The translations under genes and the position numbers were made by a program. The notes below the pieces were generated by a model. The model searched no databases, was not told the origin of the DNA, and saw only the letters and a program-made list of their open reading frames with translations. A stretch of DNA of 64,000 nt from contig NZ_JAUETR010000001.1 of NCBI RefSeq assembly GCF_032484785.1, forward strand, positions 2,607,501 to 2,671,500. The letters are read 5' to 3'. Below are positions 37,387-46,683 of this stretch, piece by piece (the first letter of the stretch is position 1; each line of letters starts with the position of its first letter). This DNA comes from Bradyrhizobium sp. SZCCHNS1050. GTDB taxonomy: Bacteria; Pseudomonadota; Alphaproteobacteria; Rhizobiales; Xanthobacteraceae.

Positions 37387-39585
37387 TCACCGCGGCGGCG
37401 CGACGCCCGGAGGTGGCGGCGGCAGGGCGGCCTGGCCGCCATTGAGCAGCGGCGTGATGCGGCGGACCGTGACGCGGCGGTTGATGCGGCTCGGCCCCTG
37501 CGTCTGCTCCTTCAGGTACTGCGCGCCGTAACCCTGCGACGTCAGGTTCTCGGCGGGCACGCCGAACTGCTGCGTGAGCAAGGTGGCGGCCGACTCGGCG
37601 CGGCGATCCGAGAGCGACAGATTGTCGGTGTCGTTGCCGACCGCGTCGGTGTGGCCCTCGATCAGGAAGACCTCGCGCGGGTTGCGCTGGATCGCCTGGT
37701 TGAGGCCGTCGGCGATGACCTGCAGCTTCGCCACCTGGTCGGGACTGATCTCCCACGATCCGGTCTCGAAGGTAATCGTGTTGAGATCGATCGACGGCAT
37801 CAGCTGCCGCACCGATGGGGAGTAGCGGACCTCGTCGAGCGAGTAGCGGCGCTGGACGCGCTCCACCGGCGGCGCGATCAGCGTGTCGTAGATGACATCC
37901 GGCTCGGCCTCATCCGCGTCGACGATGTAGCGGTTGTAGGGGATGCGGATCTCCGGCGGCGGCAGGTCGACGTAGAAGCCGCCGACCGCCTGGGGATCGC
38001 GGTAGGTGTTGTCGATGATGATGATCTCGCGGCCACCGATGTCGCGGCGGATGCGGCGCAGCAGCCGGCCGTCCGGCGCGGTGATCGTGACGATCTGGCT
38101 ACCGTCGGGACGGATCACCACCGTGCGCGTCTCTCCCCGCTCCTGCTGGACGCGGATGTCCCGCGCGCCGTAGCGGAAGCGCTCAAGCTCGTCATGACGC
38201 ACGAACTCCTGACCGCTCGGATCGCGCACGATGACGCGGCCCGGCTCGTAGATCAGCGTGCGACCGCCCTCCTGGACCTCGCGGCGCTGGCCGCGGAAAT
38301 CGTCCAGCCGCTGCGGCCCCGCCAACGGCGCGCCGGGCGCGATCGGCGTGAGCTGCTGTGCCGTCGGCGGCGGCGGCGCCGGGATGGGCGCAGTGACCTG
38401 CGGCGGCGGCCGATTGGACATGGCCGGGGGGCCGGCGGGCGGCACAGCGCCAGGACCGGCCTGCGGCGCGCCGGCGGGTCCCGGACCGGGTCCGGCAGCA
38501 CCAGGACCTGCCGCCGGAGGCGGACCACCCGGGGCTCCTGGGGGCGTCCCCGGACGTCCGCCGGGCGGGCTCCCGGCTGCGGGCGGCGTGCCTTGCTGCG
38601 ACGGCGTCTGGGTGGCCGGAGGCGCGGGTGGCGCCGGCGGAGTTCCCGGAGCAGGCGCGACGGTTCCGGCCGGCGGCGTCGGCGCGCCGCGTGGCGGGGG
38701 TGCTCCCTGGGGAGCACCAGGCGGCGGGGCGCCGGCACCTGGCTGTGTCGGCGGCCGCTGCCCGGGGCCAACCGGAGGAGTCGGAGCCGGCGTCGGCTGC
38801 GGAGACGGCGCCGCGGACGGAGCCGGCGAGTGCGCAGGCGGCGACGCGTTCCCGGCCGCTGGCGACGAAGGCGGGGGTGTCACGGCTGACGGCGGCGTTC
38901 CCGGCCGCAGGTTCGGTGCCGGACTCGGCGGAGGTGGCGGGGCGGGCGTGGCCACGGGCGGCGTGGGCGGCGTTGGACGCGCGGGAGCAGCCGTCGGCGG
39001 GGGCGCAGGCGGAGTCGCAGGACGTGCCGGCTCACGCGGCGGCCCCGGCGGAGGCGCTGGAGGCGGCGGCGTATGCACCGGCGGAGCCGCAACAGGTGGC
39101 GCAGGACGCGCCGGCGGAGGTGCAGGCGGCTCAGCCCGTGGAGGCGGCGGTGCCGAATGTGGCGGCTCAGCCCGCGGCGGCGGAGCAGCCGGACGTGGTG
39201 GCTCGGCCCGTGGCGGAGGGGGCGGTGGGGGCGCCGGACGCGGCGGCTCGGCCCGCGGCGGAGCAGGCGGTGGTGGAGGGGGTGCGGGACGCGGGGCCGC
39301 TGCCGGTGGCGGCGCGGGCGGTGGAGGCGCTGGGCGTGGAGCAGCGGCCGGCGGCGGCGCGGGAGGCGGCGGAGGCGCAGCCTGATGCGGTGGCGGCGCG
39401 CCTGGGCCAGGTCGCTGCGGCTGCCCCTGCGGCTGCTGTTTCGGCCGGCCGTCTGGACCGACTTCGCCGCCGCCCGGGCCTTGGGCGACGATCATCGGCG
39501 CCCCCTGCGCATGGGAGCCGGAGCTCATTAGTTGCATCGCCGACAGCGCAGTCGTCGCCAGCAGCAGGACGCGAAGTTTGCTCAT
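37387..39585 (-). CDS. OmpA-family outer membrane protein with very long proline-rich region
   Basis: Exported protein of 732 aa. A signal peptide occupies about residues 1-26 (KLRVLLLATTALSAMQLM, cleaved after SHA). Residues about 47-420 are an extreme Pro/Ala/Gly-rich segment with no predicted fold. Residues about 430-590 are a conserved-looking middle part (YEPGRVIVRDPSGQEFVRH). The C-terminal OmpA peptidoglycan-binding domain (about 605-715) has FLIEGHTDAVGNDTDN and LSDRRAESAATLL. The protein probably spans the periplasm and holds onto the cell wall. ATG at 39585 is chosen over one 12 codons upstream. Confidence 0.9.
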   Translation of the reverse strand: MSKLRVLLLATTALSAMQLMSSGSHAQGAPMIVAQGPGGGEVGPDGRPKQQPQGQPQRPGPGAPPPHQAAPPPPPAPPPAAAPRPAPPPPAPPPAAAPRPAPPPPPPAPPRAEPPRPAPPPPPPPRAEPPRPAAPPPRAEPPHSAPPPPRAEPPAPPPARPAPPVAAPPVHTPPPPAPPPGPPREPARPATPPAPPPTAAPARPTPPTPPVATPAPPPPPSPAPNLRPGTPPSAVTPPPSSPAAGNASPPAHSPAPSAAPSPQPTPAPTPPVGPGQRPPTQPGAGAPPPGAPQGAPPPRGAPTPPAGTVAPAPGTPPAPPAPPATQTPSQQGTPPAAGSPPGGRPGTPPGAPGGPPPAAGPGAAGPGPGPAGAPQAGPGAVPPAGPPAMSNRPPPQVTAPIPAPPPPTAQQLTPIAPGAPLAGPQRLDDFRGQRREVQEGGRTLIYEPGRVIVRDPSGQEFVRHDELERFRYGARDIRVQQERGETRTVVIRPDGSQIVTITAPDGRLLRRIRRDIGGREIIIIDNTYRDPQAVGGFYVDLPPPEIRIPYNRYIVDADEAEPDVIYDTLIAPPVERVQRRYSLDEVRYSPSVRQLMPSIDLNTITFETGSWEISPDQVAKLQVIADGLNQAIQRNPREVFLIEGHTDAVGNDTDNLSLSDRRAESAATLLTQQFGVPAENLTSQGYGAQYLKEQTQGPSRINRRVTVRRITPLLNGGQAALPPPPPGVAPPR

Positions 39586-39828
39586 GTGTCTTGTTTTCCC
39601 GGAACGATCTTTTTCAAGCACGGAGAGATCAACAAGTATGCGTTAGGCCGGATTGTGGCGCAGTTCAAATCCGCAGGCGGATTTATTTCGACGCGAAGCC
39701 ACCCCCGCAGGGCCGCCATTCAGGTTTCATTCAGCCTTGATTTTCAAGGGCTTGGCGCAGCCGCAGGGCTGCGGGACAGGCCCGCGACCAAGCCCTGGCG
39801 GGCGATCATCATGACCGTCCAATCGCGG

Positions 39829-40047
39829 TCAATCCGTGGCCGGATTCGGTGTGGTGGGACCGAGCGGCCCCCGGCCGGGGATTTCGTCCGGCGTCTGCCC
39901 TGGCAGCTCTTGCGGCGGCGCCGGCGCATCGGGTTCGTAGACCGGCGGCGGAATGTCGGGCTGCGGATTGCCGACGGGATCCTCCGGCGGCGGTTCGACC
40001 GGGCGGCCCGGCGTCGCCGGCGGAATCTCTGGCGGTTCGATCGGCAT
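39829..40047 (-). CDS. small proline-rich protein coupled to PNPOx-like gene
   Basis: Hypothetical protein of 72 aa with about one third proline and many Glu/Asp residues (MPIEPPEIPPATPGRPVEPP, ending GPTTPNPATD). No signal peptide or membrane segment is visible. Its ATG (40047-40045) overlaps the TGA of the upstream gene in the arrangement TGATG, which strongly suggests translational coupling and argues that it is a real gene. It is likely disordered, possibly a binding or tether peptide. Function unknown. Confidence 0.6.
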   Translation of the reverse strand: MPIEPPEIPPATPGRPVEPPPEDPVGNPQPDIPPPVYEPDAPAPPQELPGQTPDEIPGRGPLGPTTPNPATD

Positions 40048-40532
40048 CACATCGCGACCTTTCGATTGTCGCCGAGGTCGGGACGCGTGCCTGTCACCGC
40101 GGCCGCCGCCATCTTGACGTAGCTCACGACCGTGCCGGGGGAATCCCAGAATTCGGCGTCGTCGGGCGTGATCTTCAAGAGGCGGATGTTCGGATCCTCG
40201 GCGCTGTCCCACCAGGCCTTGGCCGGCGTTGAGAACAGCTCCCGGATCTTGCCGCGATCGTTGGAAATGGCCGCCGTACCCGTGAGCGACACGTACTTCT
40301 GGTTGCCGGCGTCCGCGAACGACAGATTGACCTGCGGCGATCGCGCGATCTCCTCGTCCTTGTGATGCCGCGCGTCGGTGAGAAAATAGATCGTGTTCTC
40401 GCCGCGCGCGAGATACGCGCTCATCGGCCGTGCCCGCAGCCTGTCACCGTCGCGGGTGACCAGCATCGCAAAGCCGATCTTCTTCATCAGGTCCCAAACG
40501 CGGTCCTGGTCGCGCGCGTCGTCATTGCTCAT
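40047..40532 (-). CDS. pyridoxamine 5'-phosphate oxidase family (general stress protein 26-like)
   Basis: Flavin-binding split-barrel protein of 161 aa. The family blocks are FAMLVTRDGDRLRARPMSAY, ARGENTIYFLTDARHHKDEE and VNLSFADAGNQKYVSLTGTA, followed by LFSTPAKAWWDSAEDPNIRL. These fit the COG3871 general-stress-protein 26 group rather than true PdxH. ATG at 40532 follows GAGGGAGCCGACC, a clear ribosome site. Its stop overlaps the start of the proline-rich mini-gene. It probably binds FMN or F420-like flavins, with a stress-related role. Confidence 0.9.
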   Translation of the reverse strand: MSNDDARDQDRVWDLMKKIGFAMLVTRDGDRLRARPMSAYLARGENTIYFLTDARHHKDEEIARSPQVNLSFADAGNQKYVSLTGTAAISNDRGKIRELFSTPAKAWWDSAEDPNIRLLKITPDDAEFWDSPGTVVSYVKMAAAAVTGTRPDLGDNRKVAM

Positions 40533-40614
40533 GGTCGGCTCCCTCAATGTCAGGGGCGACAACGCCGCGTGGGGCGCCGATGTTCCGGACGCGCCCGGGG
40601 AAAGCGAACGCCGT

Positions 40615-41442
40615 TCAGCCGCGCAGCAGCAGCGTATTGCTGCGCGTGCGGCCGCTCTCACGGTAACCGCGACCGAGCATGTCGGCGAGACAATCGTTCT
40701 GCCATTCGTCGCGCGACAGGTGTTCGATGACGACGGCACGCGGCCATAACGCGGCAGGCGCGTCACGGAAGAAGCCGGTCAGCACGCGGTCCTCAAAACC
40801 TTCCACGTCGATCTTCAGCGCATCAACCCCGGTCGCTCCGGCCTGTGCGAGAATGGTCTGCAGCCGCAACGACGGCACCTTGAACGCTTCCGCTCCGGCC
40901 TCGCCGGTCACGATGTGACTGGCGCCGAGATTGTCCCCATCGGTCTCGATCATCACCTCGCCATCGCTCTCACCCGCTGCCACCGCGAGCAGCCTGACCT
41001 GGGGCAGCGCGGACGCAGCACGGTTGAAGCTCAGCCGCGCATGCGTGACCGGATGCGGCTCCACTGCGATCACGAGGCCATCAGGCCCGACGTGACGGGC
41101 AAGCGGCAAGGCGAACGTTCCGACATTGGCGCCGACATCCACCACCACGCCGCCCGGCGGAACGTGGCTGCGCAGGAAATCCAGCTCCTCGCGATTGTAG
41201 TCGGGATTGAACAGTGCACCGCGCTCGGTCGCACTGACCTGATGGTAGAAACGGAAATTGGCGCCCTGATAGCCGACGTCGACGGGGCCTGCTCCGAGCA
41301 TGTTGACGACACGCGTCAACATCGGCCGGAACGCGCCGCGCTTCAGCCCGGAGCCGTGCGCCATGCGGATCACCAGCGCCTGGGCGGCATTCGGAGCGAA
41401 GGCACCAAAGGGGGGCGGAGAAGGATCGTTGTCGGGCGTCAA
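40615..41442 (-). CDS. FkbM family methyltransferase
   Basis: SAM-dependent methyltransferase of 275 aa. The SAM-binding strand VVVDVGANVGTFALPLARHV (about residues 99-118) and VIAVEPHPVTHARLSFN are diagnostic for the FkbM group, as is DALKIDVEGFEDRVLTGF, the family's DVEGxE block. No signal peptide is seen, so it acts in the cytoplasm. FkbM enzymes O-methylate sugars, macrolides or other small molecules; the substrate here is unknown. It is 82 bp upstream of the flavin-type gene and 118 bp downstream of the ABC transporter gene. Confidence 0.9.
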   Translation of the reverse strand: MTPDNDPSPPPFGAFAPNAAQALVIRMAHGSGLKRGAFRPMLTRVVNMLGAGPVDVGYQGANFRFYHQVSATERGALFNPDYNREELDFLRSHVPPGGVVVDVGANVGTFALPLARHVGPDGLVIAVEPHPVTHARLSFNRAASALPQVRLLAVAAGESDGEVMIETDGDNLGASHIVTGEAGAEAFKVPSLRLQTILAQAGATGVDALKIDVEGFEDRVLTGFFRDAPAALWPRAVVIEHLSRDEWQNDCLADMLGRGYRESGRTRSNTLLLRG

Positions 41443-41560
41443 GGTCGCGTCCTGGGCTGAGGGCGACGTGTGATAGCTGGTTTCGCCGCGATCTCCAATG
41501 CAGGCGGCGTGGCCGCATTGTGTCGTCTCCAGGACCGCGCTGAGGCAACGCCCGAGCCGT

Positions 41561-43516
41561 TCAGGCCGCCTTGCGCTGACGCAGGAAGCGGCCGATGAGG
41601 CGGCGCTTCCCCTTGCGCGGAATGAGATCGATGTCGCTGACGAGCTTGGCGCCGCCCTTGCGCCGTTCGAGCACGATCTTGCGGCTGTGGAAGGCCTCGA
41701 GCTCCGCCCGATGCGCCACGCTGACGATGGTCGCCTTCGGCAGCTCGCTCGTCACCATCTCCATCATCTTGTCCTGGCTCTTCTCGTCGAGCGCGGAGGT
41801 GGCTTCATCGAGCACGACGATGTCGGGGCTGTGGAGCAGCAGGCGCGCGAAGGCGAGACGCTGCTTCTCGCCGCCGGAGAGCGTCTGATCCCAGGGCGCG
41901 TCCTCCTCGATCTTGTCCTTGAGATGGTCGAGACCGACCTTGTGCAGGGCTTCGCCGACCTGCGCCACGCTCCAATCCTCGGCAGCCCCGGGATAGGCGA
42001 CGGCCCGGCGCAGGGTGCCCGATGGCACGTAGGGTCGCTGCGGCAGCATGAACAGCTTGCGGTCGGGGTGAAAGTTGATGCTGCCGCCGCCCCACGGCCA
42101 CAGCCCGGCGATGGCGCGCACGAGCGTGCTCTTGCCGGTGCCGGATTCGCCCGCGACGAGCAGGCGCTCGCCGGGATCGACCACGACCTCGGTCTCGCCG
42201 ACCACGGCGGTGCCGTCGTCGAGCGTCACCTGCAGATCATTCAGACTTAGCATCGCGTCGCCGGTGGTCTCGCCGCGCTTGATGCGGCCGATGCCGTCGC
42301 CTCTCTCGGCACGTTCCAGCGCATCGAGCGACATCATCAGCGAGGCGATACGGCGGGCACAGGCATTCCAATCCGCGAGCCGCGGATAGTTGTCGACCAG
42401 CCAGCCGAACGCGGTCTGCACGATCGTGAACGCGCTCGCCGCCTGCATCACCTGCCCGAGCGTCATGCTGCCGTCGAGAAATTTCGGCGCGCACAGCAGC
42501 AGCGGCACGACAGGGGCGATGAGGCTGGAGCCCTGCGACACCAGGGTGGTGCGCATGTGCTGGCCGGCGAGCCGCGCCCATTGCTGCAGCACGTTACCGA
42601 ACGTCCGGTCGATGCCGGCGCGCTCTTCGGTCTCGCCGCCGAGCAGGGCGATGCTCTCGCCGTTTTCGCGGACGCGGGTCAGGGTGTAGCGGAAATCGGC
42701 CTCGGCCTGGTTCTTGTCCTCGGAGACCTGCACGAAGCGGCGGCCGATCGTCATGATCGAGCCCGAGGCGATGGCGGCGTAGGCGATCGCGGCAATGACC
42801 AGAAAACCGGGAATGGTGATCTCAGTGGCGCCGAGATGCAGCGTCAGCGCGCCGCCGATGGTCCAGAGCACGACGATGAAGGTCGCGGCCGACAGCAGCG
42901 CCGAGGTCACGCCGGCGATGAAGTCGACCGGCGAATCGGTCGCGATGCGCAGGTCCTCGGCGATCCGGTATTCCGGATTCTTGTGGTCGCCGCTGACGAG
43001 ATTGAGCTGATAGTAGCGCCCGCTGGCCAGCCAGCGGGTGACGACGCTGTTGGTCAGCCAGGCGCGCCAGCGCCGCTGGATCGACATGCGCGCATAGACC
43101 TGGGCGACCCCGAGTATGACGCTGCCGATCGCGAGCGGGAAGAAGATCGCGGTGAGATGAAAGACCGTCGCCGAATCGCGTTTCTCGATCGCATCGAAGA
43201 TCGACCGATTCCAGACGTTGATGCCGTACTGAAATCCGACAGTCGCAACGATCAGGAACAGCAGCCCGATCGTGAACGCCCACGCCAGACGGTCGCCGCT
43301 CTGACCCCAATAACCGCGGGCGCTGATCCAGAACCGCGTCAGCAGATAGCGCTTGCGCAGCTGCTCTGCCTCTTCGGGCGACAGCTCCGGATCAGGCTCC
43401 ACCAGTTCGGGCGGCGGCGGCTCAACCTGGGCGCCATTCTCGGCCGCGATCTCGATGATCGGCGCCTTCTCGGGCGCCTGTGCCGGCGGCCGCGCGGTGT
43501 CCTGAACCTGTCCCAT
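41561..43516 (-). CDS. ABC transporter, fused permease/ATPase of SbmA-BacA / ABC_membrane_2 type
   Basis: Fusion exporter or importer of 651 aa in the inner membrane. About six helices (residues 75-370) form a membrane domain of the SbmA/BacA-like type, with the conserved GRYYQLNLVSGDHKNPEYRI block and EDLRIATDSPVDF after it. The C-terminal ATPase has Walker A GESGTGKST (Lys462), signature LSGGEKQRLAFAR, Walker B DIVVLDEATSALDE and the switch SVAHR. The family takes up peptides such as bleomycin, microcins and antimicrobial peptides, or vitamin B12. It resembles BclA of symbiotic Bradyrhizobium by domain layout; identity with BclA is not proven. Confidence 0.92.
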   Translation of the reverse strand: MGQVQDTARPPAQAPEKAPIIEIAAENGAQVEPPPPELVEPDPELSPEEAEQLRKRYLLTRFWISARGYWGQSGDRLAWAFTIGLLFLIVATVGFQYGINVWNRSIFDAIEKRDSATVFHLTAIFFPLAIGSVILGVAQVYARMSIQRRWRAWLTNSVVTRWLASGRYYQLNLVSGDHKNPEYRIAEDLRIATDSPVDFIAGVTSALLSAATFIVVLWTIGGALTLHLGATEITIPGFLVIAAIAYAAIASGSIMTIGRRFVQVSEDKNQAEADFRYTLTRVRENGESIALLGGETEERAGIDRTFGNVLQQWARLAGQHMRTTLVSQGSSLIAPVVPLLLCAPKFLDGSMTLGQVMQAASAFTIVQTAFGWLVDNYPRLADWNACARRIASLMMSLDALERAERGDGIGRIKRGETTGDAMLSLNDLQVTLDDGTAVVGETEVVVDPGERLLVAGESGTGKSTLVRAIAGLWPWGGGSINFHPDRKLFMLPQRPYVPSGTLRRAVAYPGAAEDWSVAQVGEALHKVGLDHLKDKIEEDAPWDQTLSGGEKQRLAFARLLLHSPDIVVLDEATSALDEKSQDKMMEMVTSELPKATIVSVAHRAELEAFHSRKIVLERRKGGAKLVSDIDLIPRKGKRRLIGRFLRQRKAA

Positions 43517-43580
43517 CGCGCGATAACAGCAGTGCGAACAGAAGGTTCCCGGCCTGGTTCCCGCGCGATGCGCGCCGGTT

Positions 43581-45731
43581 TCAGGGCACCTGCGTGTTCG
43601 GTGCCATTGGTGGGGAGCGATACAGCGGCACCGGAACGACCTTGTTCAGCACGCGCGACAATTCCTCGATCGAATAGGGTTTGCGCAGCAGCTCGAAGCC
43701 ATGCGTGCCCTGCTGCGCCAGCACATGGCTGTAGCCACTCGCGAGCACGACCGGCACGTTGAGCTCGAGCCGCCTGATTTCCTCGGCAAGTTCCAGCCCA
43801 GTCATGCCGGGCATCACGACATCGGTGAAGACGACGTCGAACCGGCTGGTGCCGCTGATCAGCTCCTCCAGCGCGTCTCTGGCGTTGTCGACCAGCGTGG
43901 TCCGATAGCCGAGCTCGGCCAGCGCTTCGGTCGCCGACCTGCCGACGTCGATGTTGTCCTCGACCACCAGCACCGACATGCCTCGACCGTCGATCGGCTC
44001 CGCATGGCTGCCGTCCTCGCCGCGCTGCACCTGGGCTGGAGCGACGCGCGGCAGATAGAGCGTGAACGTCGCGCCGCGGCCCGGCTGGCTCATGACCCCG
44101 ATTTCGCCGCCGGACTGCTTCGCGAAGCCGAAGACCTGCGAGAGACCGAGGCCGGTGCCCTGGCCGATGGTCTTGGTCGTGAAGAACGGCTCGAAGATGC
44201 GTCCGAAATGCTCCGATGGGATGCCGACGCCGGTGTCCTGGACGGTGATGGCGACATAGCCCAGCGGCGGACGGTCGTGCGGCGCCGCCGGCGTCGGCAG
44301 CGCCGCTGCAGGGGCGACGGTGATGCTGAGACGTCCCTGGCCGGCCATCGCATCGCGGGCATTGACGGCCAGGTTGATCAGTGCCGTCTCGAACTGGCCA
44401 GCGTCGGAATTGACGTAGCACGGCTCGTCGGGAACGGAGACCGCGACCTCGACGCGTGACCCGACCAGGGTCTTGGTCATGTCGCGCAGGGTGACGACGC
44501 TGCGGCAGATGTCGAAGACCTCCGGCTTCAGCGTCTGGCGACGGGCGAACGCGAGGAGCTGCGACGTGAGCTTCGATGCGCGCGCCACCGTATCCGAGAT
44601 CGCGTCGATATAGCGCTGCCGCCGTTCATCAGCCAGATTCGGCCGGCGCAACAGGTCGGCTGAGGCCCGGATCACGGTCAGCAGATTGTTGAAGTCGTGC
44701 GCGACGCCGCCGGTCAATTGTCCGAGCGCCTCCATGCGCTGACCGTGCTTGAGCGCATCCTCGGCCTCGAGGCGGCGGGCGGCCTCGACATGCAGGCGCT
44801 CGGTCCGCCGCTGGGCAAGGGCCAGGAAGACGATAAGCAGCGCGGTTGCCGGGATGCCGAAGATGAGATGCCGGCCAATCGTGCCGAGCCAGCGGTTGCG
44901 GATGGTCGACGTCGCAAGCCCTGCCGAGACGTAGACGGGATAGCCGCCGAGCCGCTGATACCCGACGAGACGCTCGACGCCATCGACCGGCGAGATCTCG
45001 GTGACGAGCTGCTCCGTATCTGCGGCCCGGGCGGCGATGTCGCTGGGCCCCGCAGCCGCGCTTCGCCCGCCAGCCGGGAAGCGCGCCAGAACGAGACCAT
45101 CGAAGCGGCGCAGCGCGAAGTAGCTGCCGGGCGCCCGGCCGATCCGGGCATAGAAGTGCTCGAAATAATCCGGAAGCACCGAGGCCTGGATGATACCGGT
45201 GAAGCTGCCGTCGTCGCTCTGGCGGCGGCGGCTGATGCTGAAGAACGGCGCGCCTTGATAGGGCGGCCGCGGCGTCAACTGCGCGCCGATGAAGGTGCCG
45301 ATGCTGTCCTTGACGTGGGCGCTGAAGTAGTCGCGGTCGAGGAACGTCATGTCCGGCGCCGGATAGATCATGCTGTTGACCAGCGGCCGGCCACTGGCGT
45401 CGAACACCCAGGCGGACTTCATCTGCGGCAGCGCGTCCGACAATTGTCGCAACCGGGCATGCAGCACCTGCTCGCGCGCCTTGATGTCGGCATCCGACAG
45501 GTCGCGGACGACCTCGTCGATCTCCGAGAGGCTGCGCTCGATCGTCTCGAACACCTTCAGCGCGTGCTCGTGGACGATTTCGAGCGAGCGGCGGATCTCG
45601 CGATCGGCCTCCTCATACGTCGTGCCGTGGGATACGTAGGCCGTGATCACGAACAGCGCGACGGGAAGCGCGAGGGACGCGACCATCATCCAGCGCAGCA
45701 TCGTCATCGATTTGCGTTGTGCGGTCTGCAC
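43581..45731 (-). CDS. hybrid sensor histidine kinase/response regulator
   Basis: Membrane kinase of 716 aa. Helix 1 (about 12-30) and helix 2 (about 289-306) flank a periplasmic sensor domain of about 255 residues (dCache-like shape). The cytoplasmic part has HisKA with His345 in GGVAHDFNNLL, an ATPase domain with NLAVNARDAM and DTGVGIPSEHFGRIFEPF, and a C-terminal receiver with phosphoacceptor Asp637 in DVVFTDVVMPGM and Lys in LLRKPYS. The HDFNN version of the H-box and the hybrid form suggest a phosphorelay. No partner regulator is adjacent. ATG at 45731 or 45707 could start it. Confidence 0.93.
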   Translation of the reverse strand: MQTAQRKSMTMLRWMMVASLALPVALFVITAYVSHGTTYEEADREIRRSLEIVHEHALKVFETIERSLSEIDEVVRDLSDADIKAREQVLHARLRQLSDALPQMKSAWVFDASGRPLVNSMIYPAPDMTFLDRDYFSAHVKDSIGTFIGAQLTPRPPYQGAPFFSISRRRQSDDGSFTGIIQASVLPDYFEHFYARIGRAPGSYFALRRFDGLVLARFPAGGRSAAAGPSDIAARAADTEQLVTEISPVDGVERLVGYQRLGGYPVYVSAGLATSTIRNRWLGTIGRHLIFGIPATALLIVFLALAQRRTERLHVEAARRLEAEDALKHGQRMEALGQLTGGVAHDFNNLLTVIRASADLLRRPNLADERRQRYIDAISDTVARASKLTSQLLAFARRQTLKPEVFDICRSVVTLRDMTKTLVGSRVEVAVSVPDEPCYVNSDAGQFETALINLAVNARDAMAGQGRLSITVAPAAALPTPAAPHDRPPLGYVAITVQDTGVGIPSEHFGRIFEPFFTTKTIGQGTGLGLSQVFGFAKQSGGEIGVMSQPGRGATFTLYLPRVAPAQVQRGEDGSHAEPIDGRGMSVLVVEDNIDVGRSATEALAELGYRTTLVDNARDALEELISGTSRFDVVFTDVVMPGMTGLELAEEIRRLELNVPVVLASGYSHVLAQQGTHGFELLRKPYSIEELSRVLNKVVPVPLYRSPPMAPNTQVP

Positions 45732-45852
45732 GGTCGCTCCGGCTTCAAAGGGCCACGAGCTTAACGCAATCGACGGCAGCTACAAACCAGCCGCGCCCGA
45801 AACTTGCACCGGTATCGGGCGCGGAAGGTGAGATCGAAAGCCGCCCGTCAGG

Positions 45853-46635
45853 CTAGATCTGCCGCTCGACCAGCTTGAACTTGAGTTCCGCGATCGCCTC
45901 GGCGGGGTTGAGCCCCTTCGGGCAGGCCTTGGCGCAGTTCATGATGGTGTGGCAGCGGTACAGCCGGAACGGGTCCTCGAGATTGTCGAGCCGCTCGCCG
46001 GTGGCTTCATCCCGGCTGTCCTTGACCCAGCGCGTCGCCTGCAGCAGAGCGGCGGGTCCGAGATAGCGCTCGCTGTTCCACCAGTAGCTCGGGCACGAGG
46101 TCGAGCAGCAGGCGCACAGGATGCACTCGTAAAGGCCGTCGAGCTTCTCGCGATCCTCGTGGCTCTGCCGCCATTCCTTCTGCGGCGTCGGCGAGGTCGT
46201 CTTCAGCCACGGCTCGATCGAGGCGTATTGCGCGTAGAAATTGGTGAGGTCCGGCACCAGGTCCTTCACGACAGGCTGATGCGGCAGCGGATTGATCTTG
46301 ACCGCGCCGTCCTTCACGTCGTGCATCGACTTGGTGCAGGCCAGCGTGTTCTGGCCGTCGATATTCATCGCGCAGGAGCCGCACACGCCCTCGCGGCAGG
46401 AGCGGCGGAAGGTGAGCGACGGATCGATGTGGTTCTTGATCCAGATCAGCCCGTCCAGCACCATCGGGCCGCAATCGTTGACGTCGACGTAGAAGGTATC
46501 GACGCTCGGATTCTTGCCGTCGTCCGGATTCCAGCGATAGACCTTGAACTCGCGGACCTCGGTGGCGCCGGCCGGCTTGGGCCAGGTCTTGCCGCCGGTG
46601 ATCTGAGAATTCTTCGGAAGTGCGAACTCAGCCAT
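45853..46635 (-). CDS. sdhB: succinate dehydrogenase iron-sulfur subunit
   Basis: Complex II iron-sulfur protein of 260 aa. It carries the 2Fe-2S ligands in [16 protein letters not shown], the 4Fe-4S ligands in [16 protein letters not shown], and the 3Fe-4S region [17 protein letters not shown]. It passes electrons from SdhA to the membrane quinone site. It is the last gene of the minus-strand sdhCDAB operon, 48 bp after sdhA. Length and all cysteines are normal for the family. Confidence 0.97.
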   Translation of the reverse strand: MAEFALPKNSQITGGKTWPKPAGATEVREFKVYRWNPDDGKNPSVDTFYVDVNDCGPMVLDGLIWIKNHIDPSLTFRRSCREGVCGSCAMNIDGQNTLACTKSMHDVKDGAVKINPLPHQPVVKDLVPDLTNFYAQYASIEPWLKTTSPTPQKEWRQSHEDREKLDGLYECILCACCSTSCPSYWWNSERYLGPAALLQATRWVKDSRDEATGERLDNLEDPFRLYRCHTIMNCAKACPKGLNPAEAIAELKFKLVERQI

Positions 46636-46683
46636 TTCGGAAGGCCTTCTTGGGTTTGACGGACGGGCTCAGGTCACACGCGA

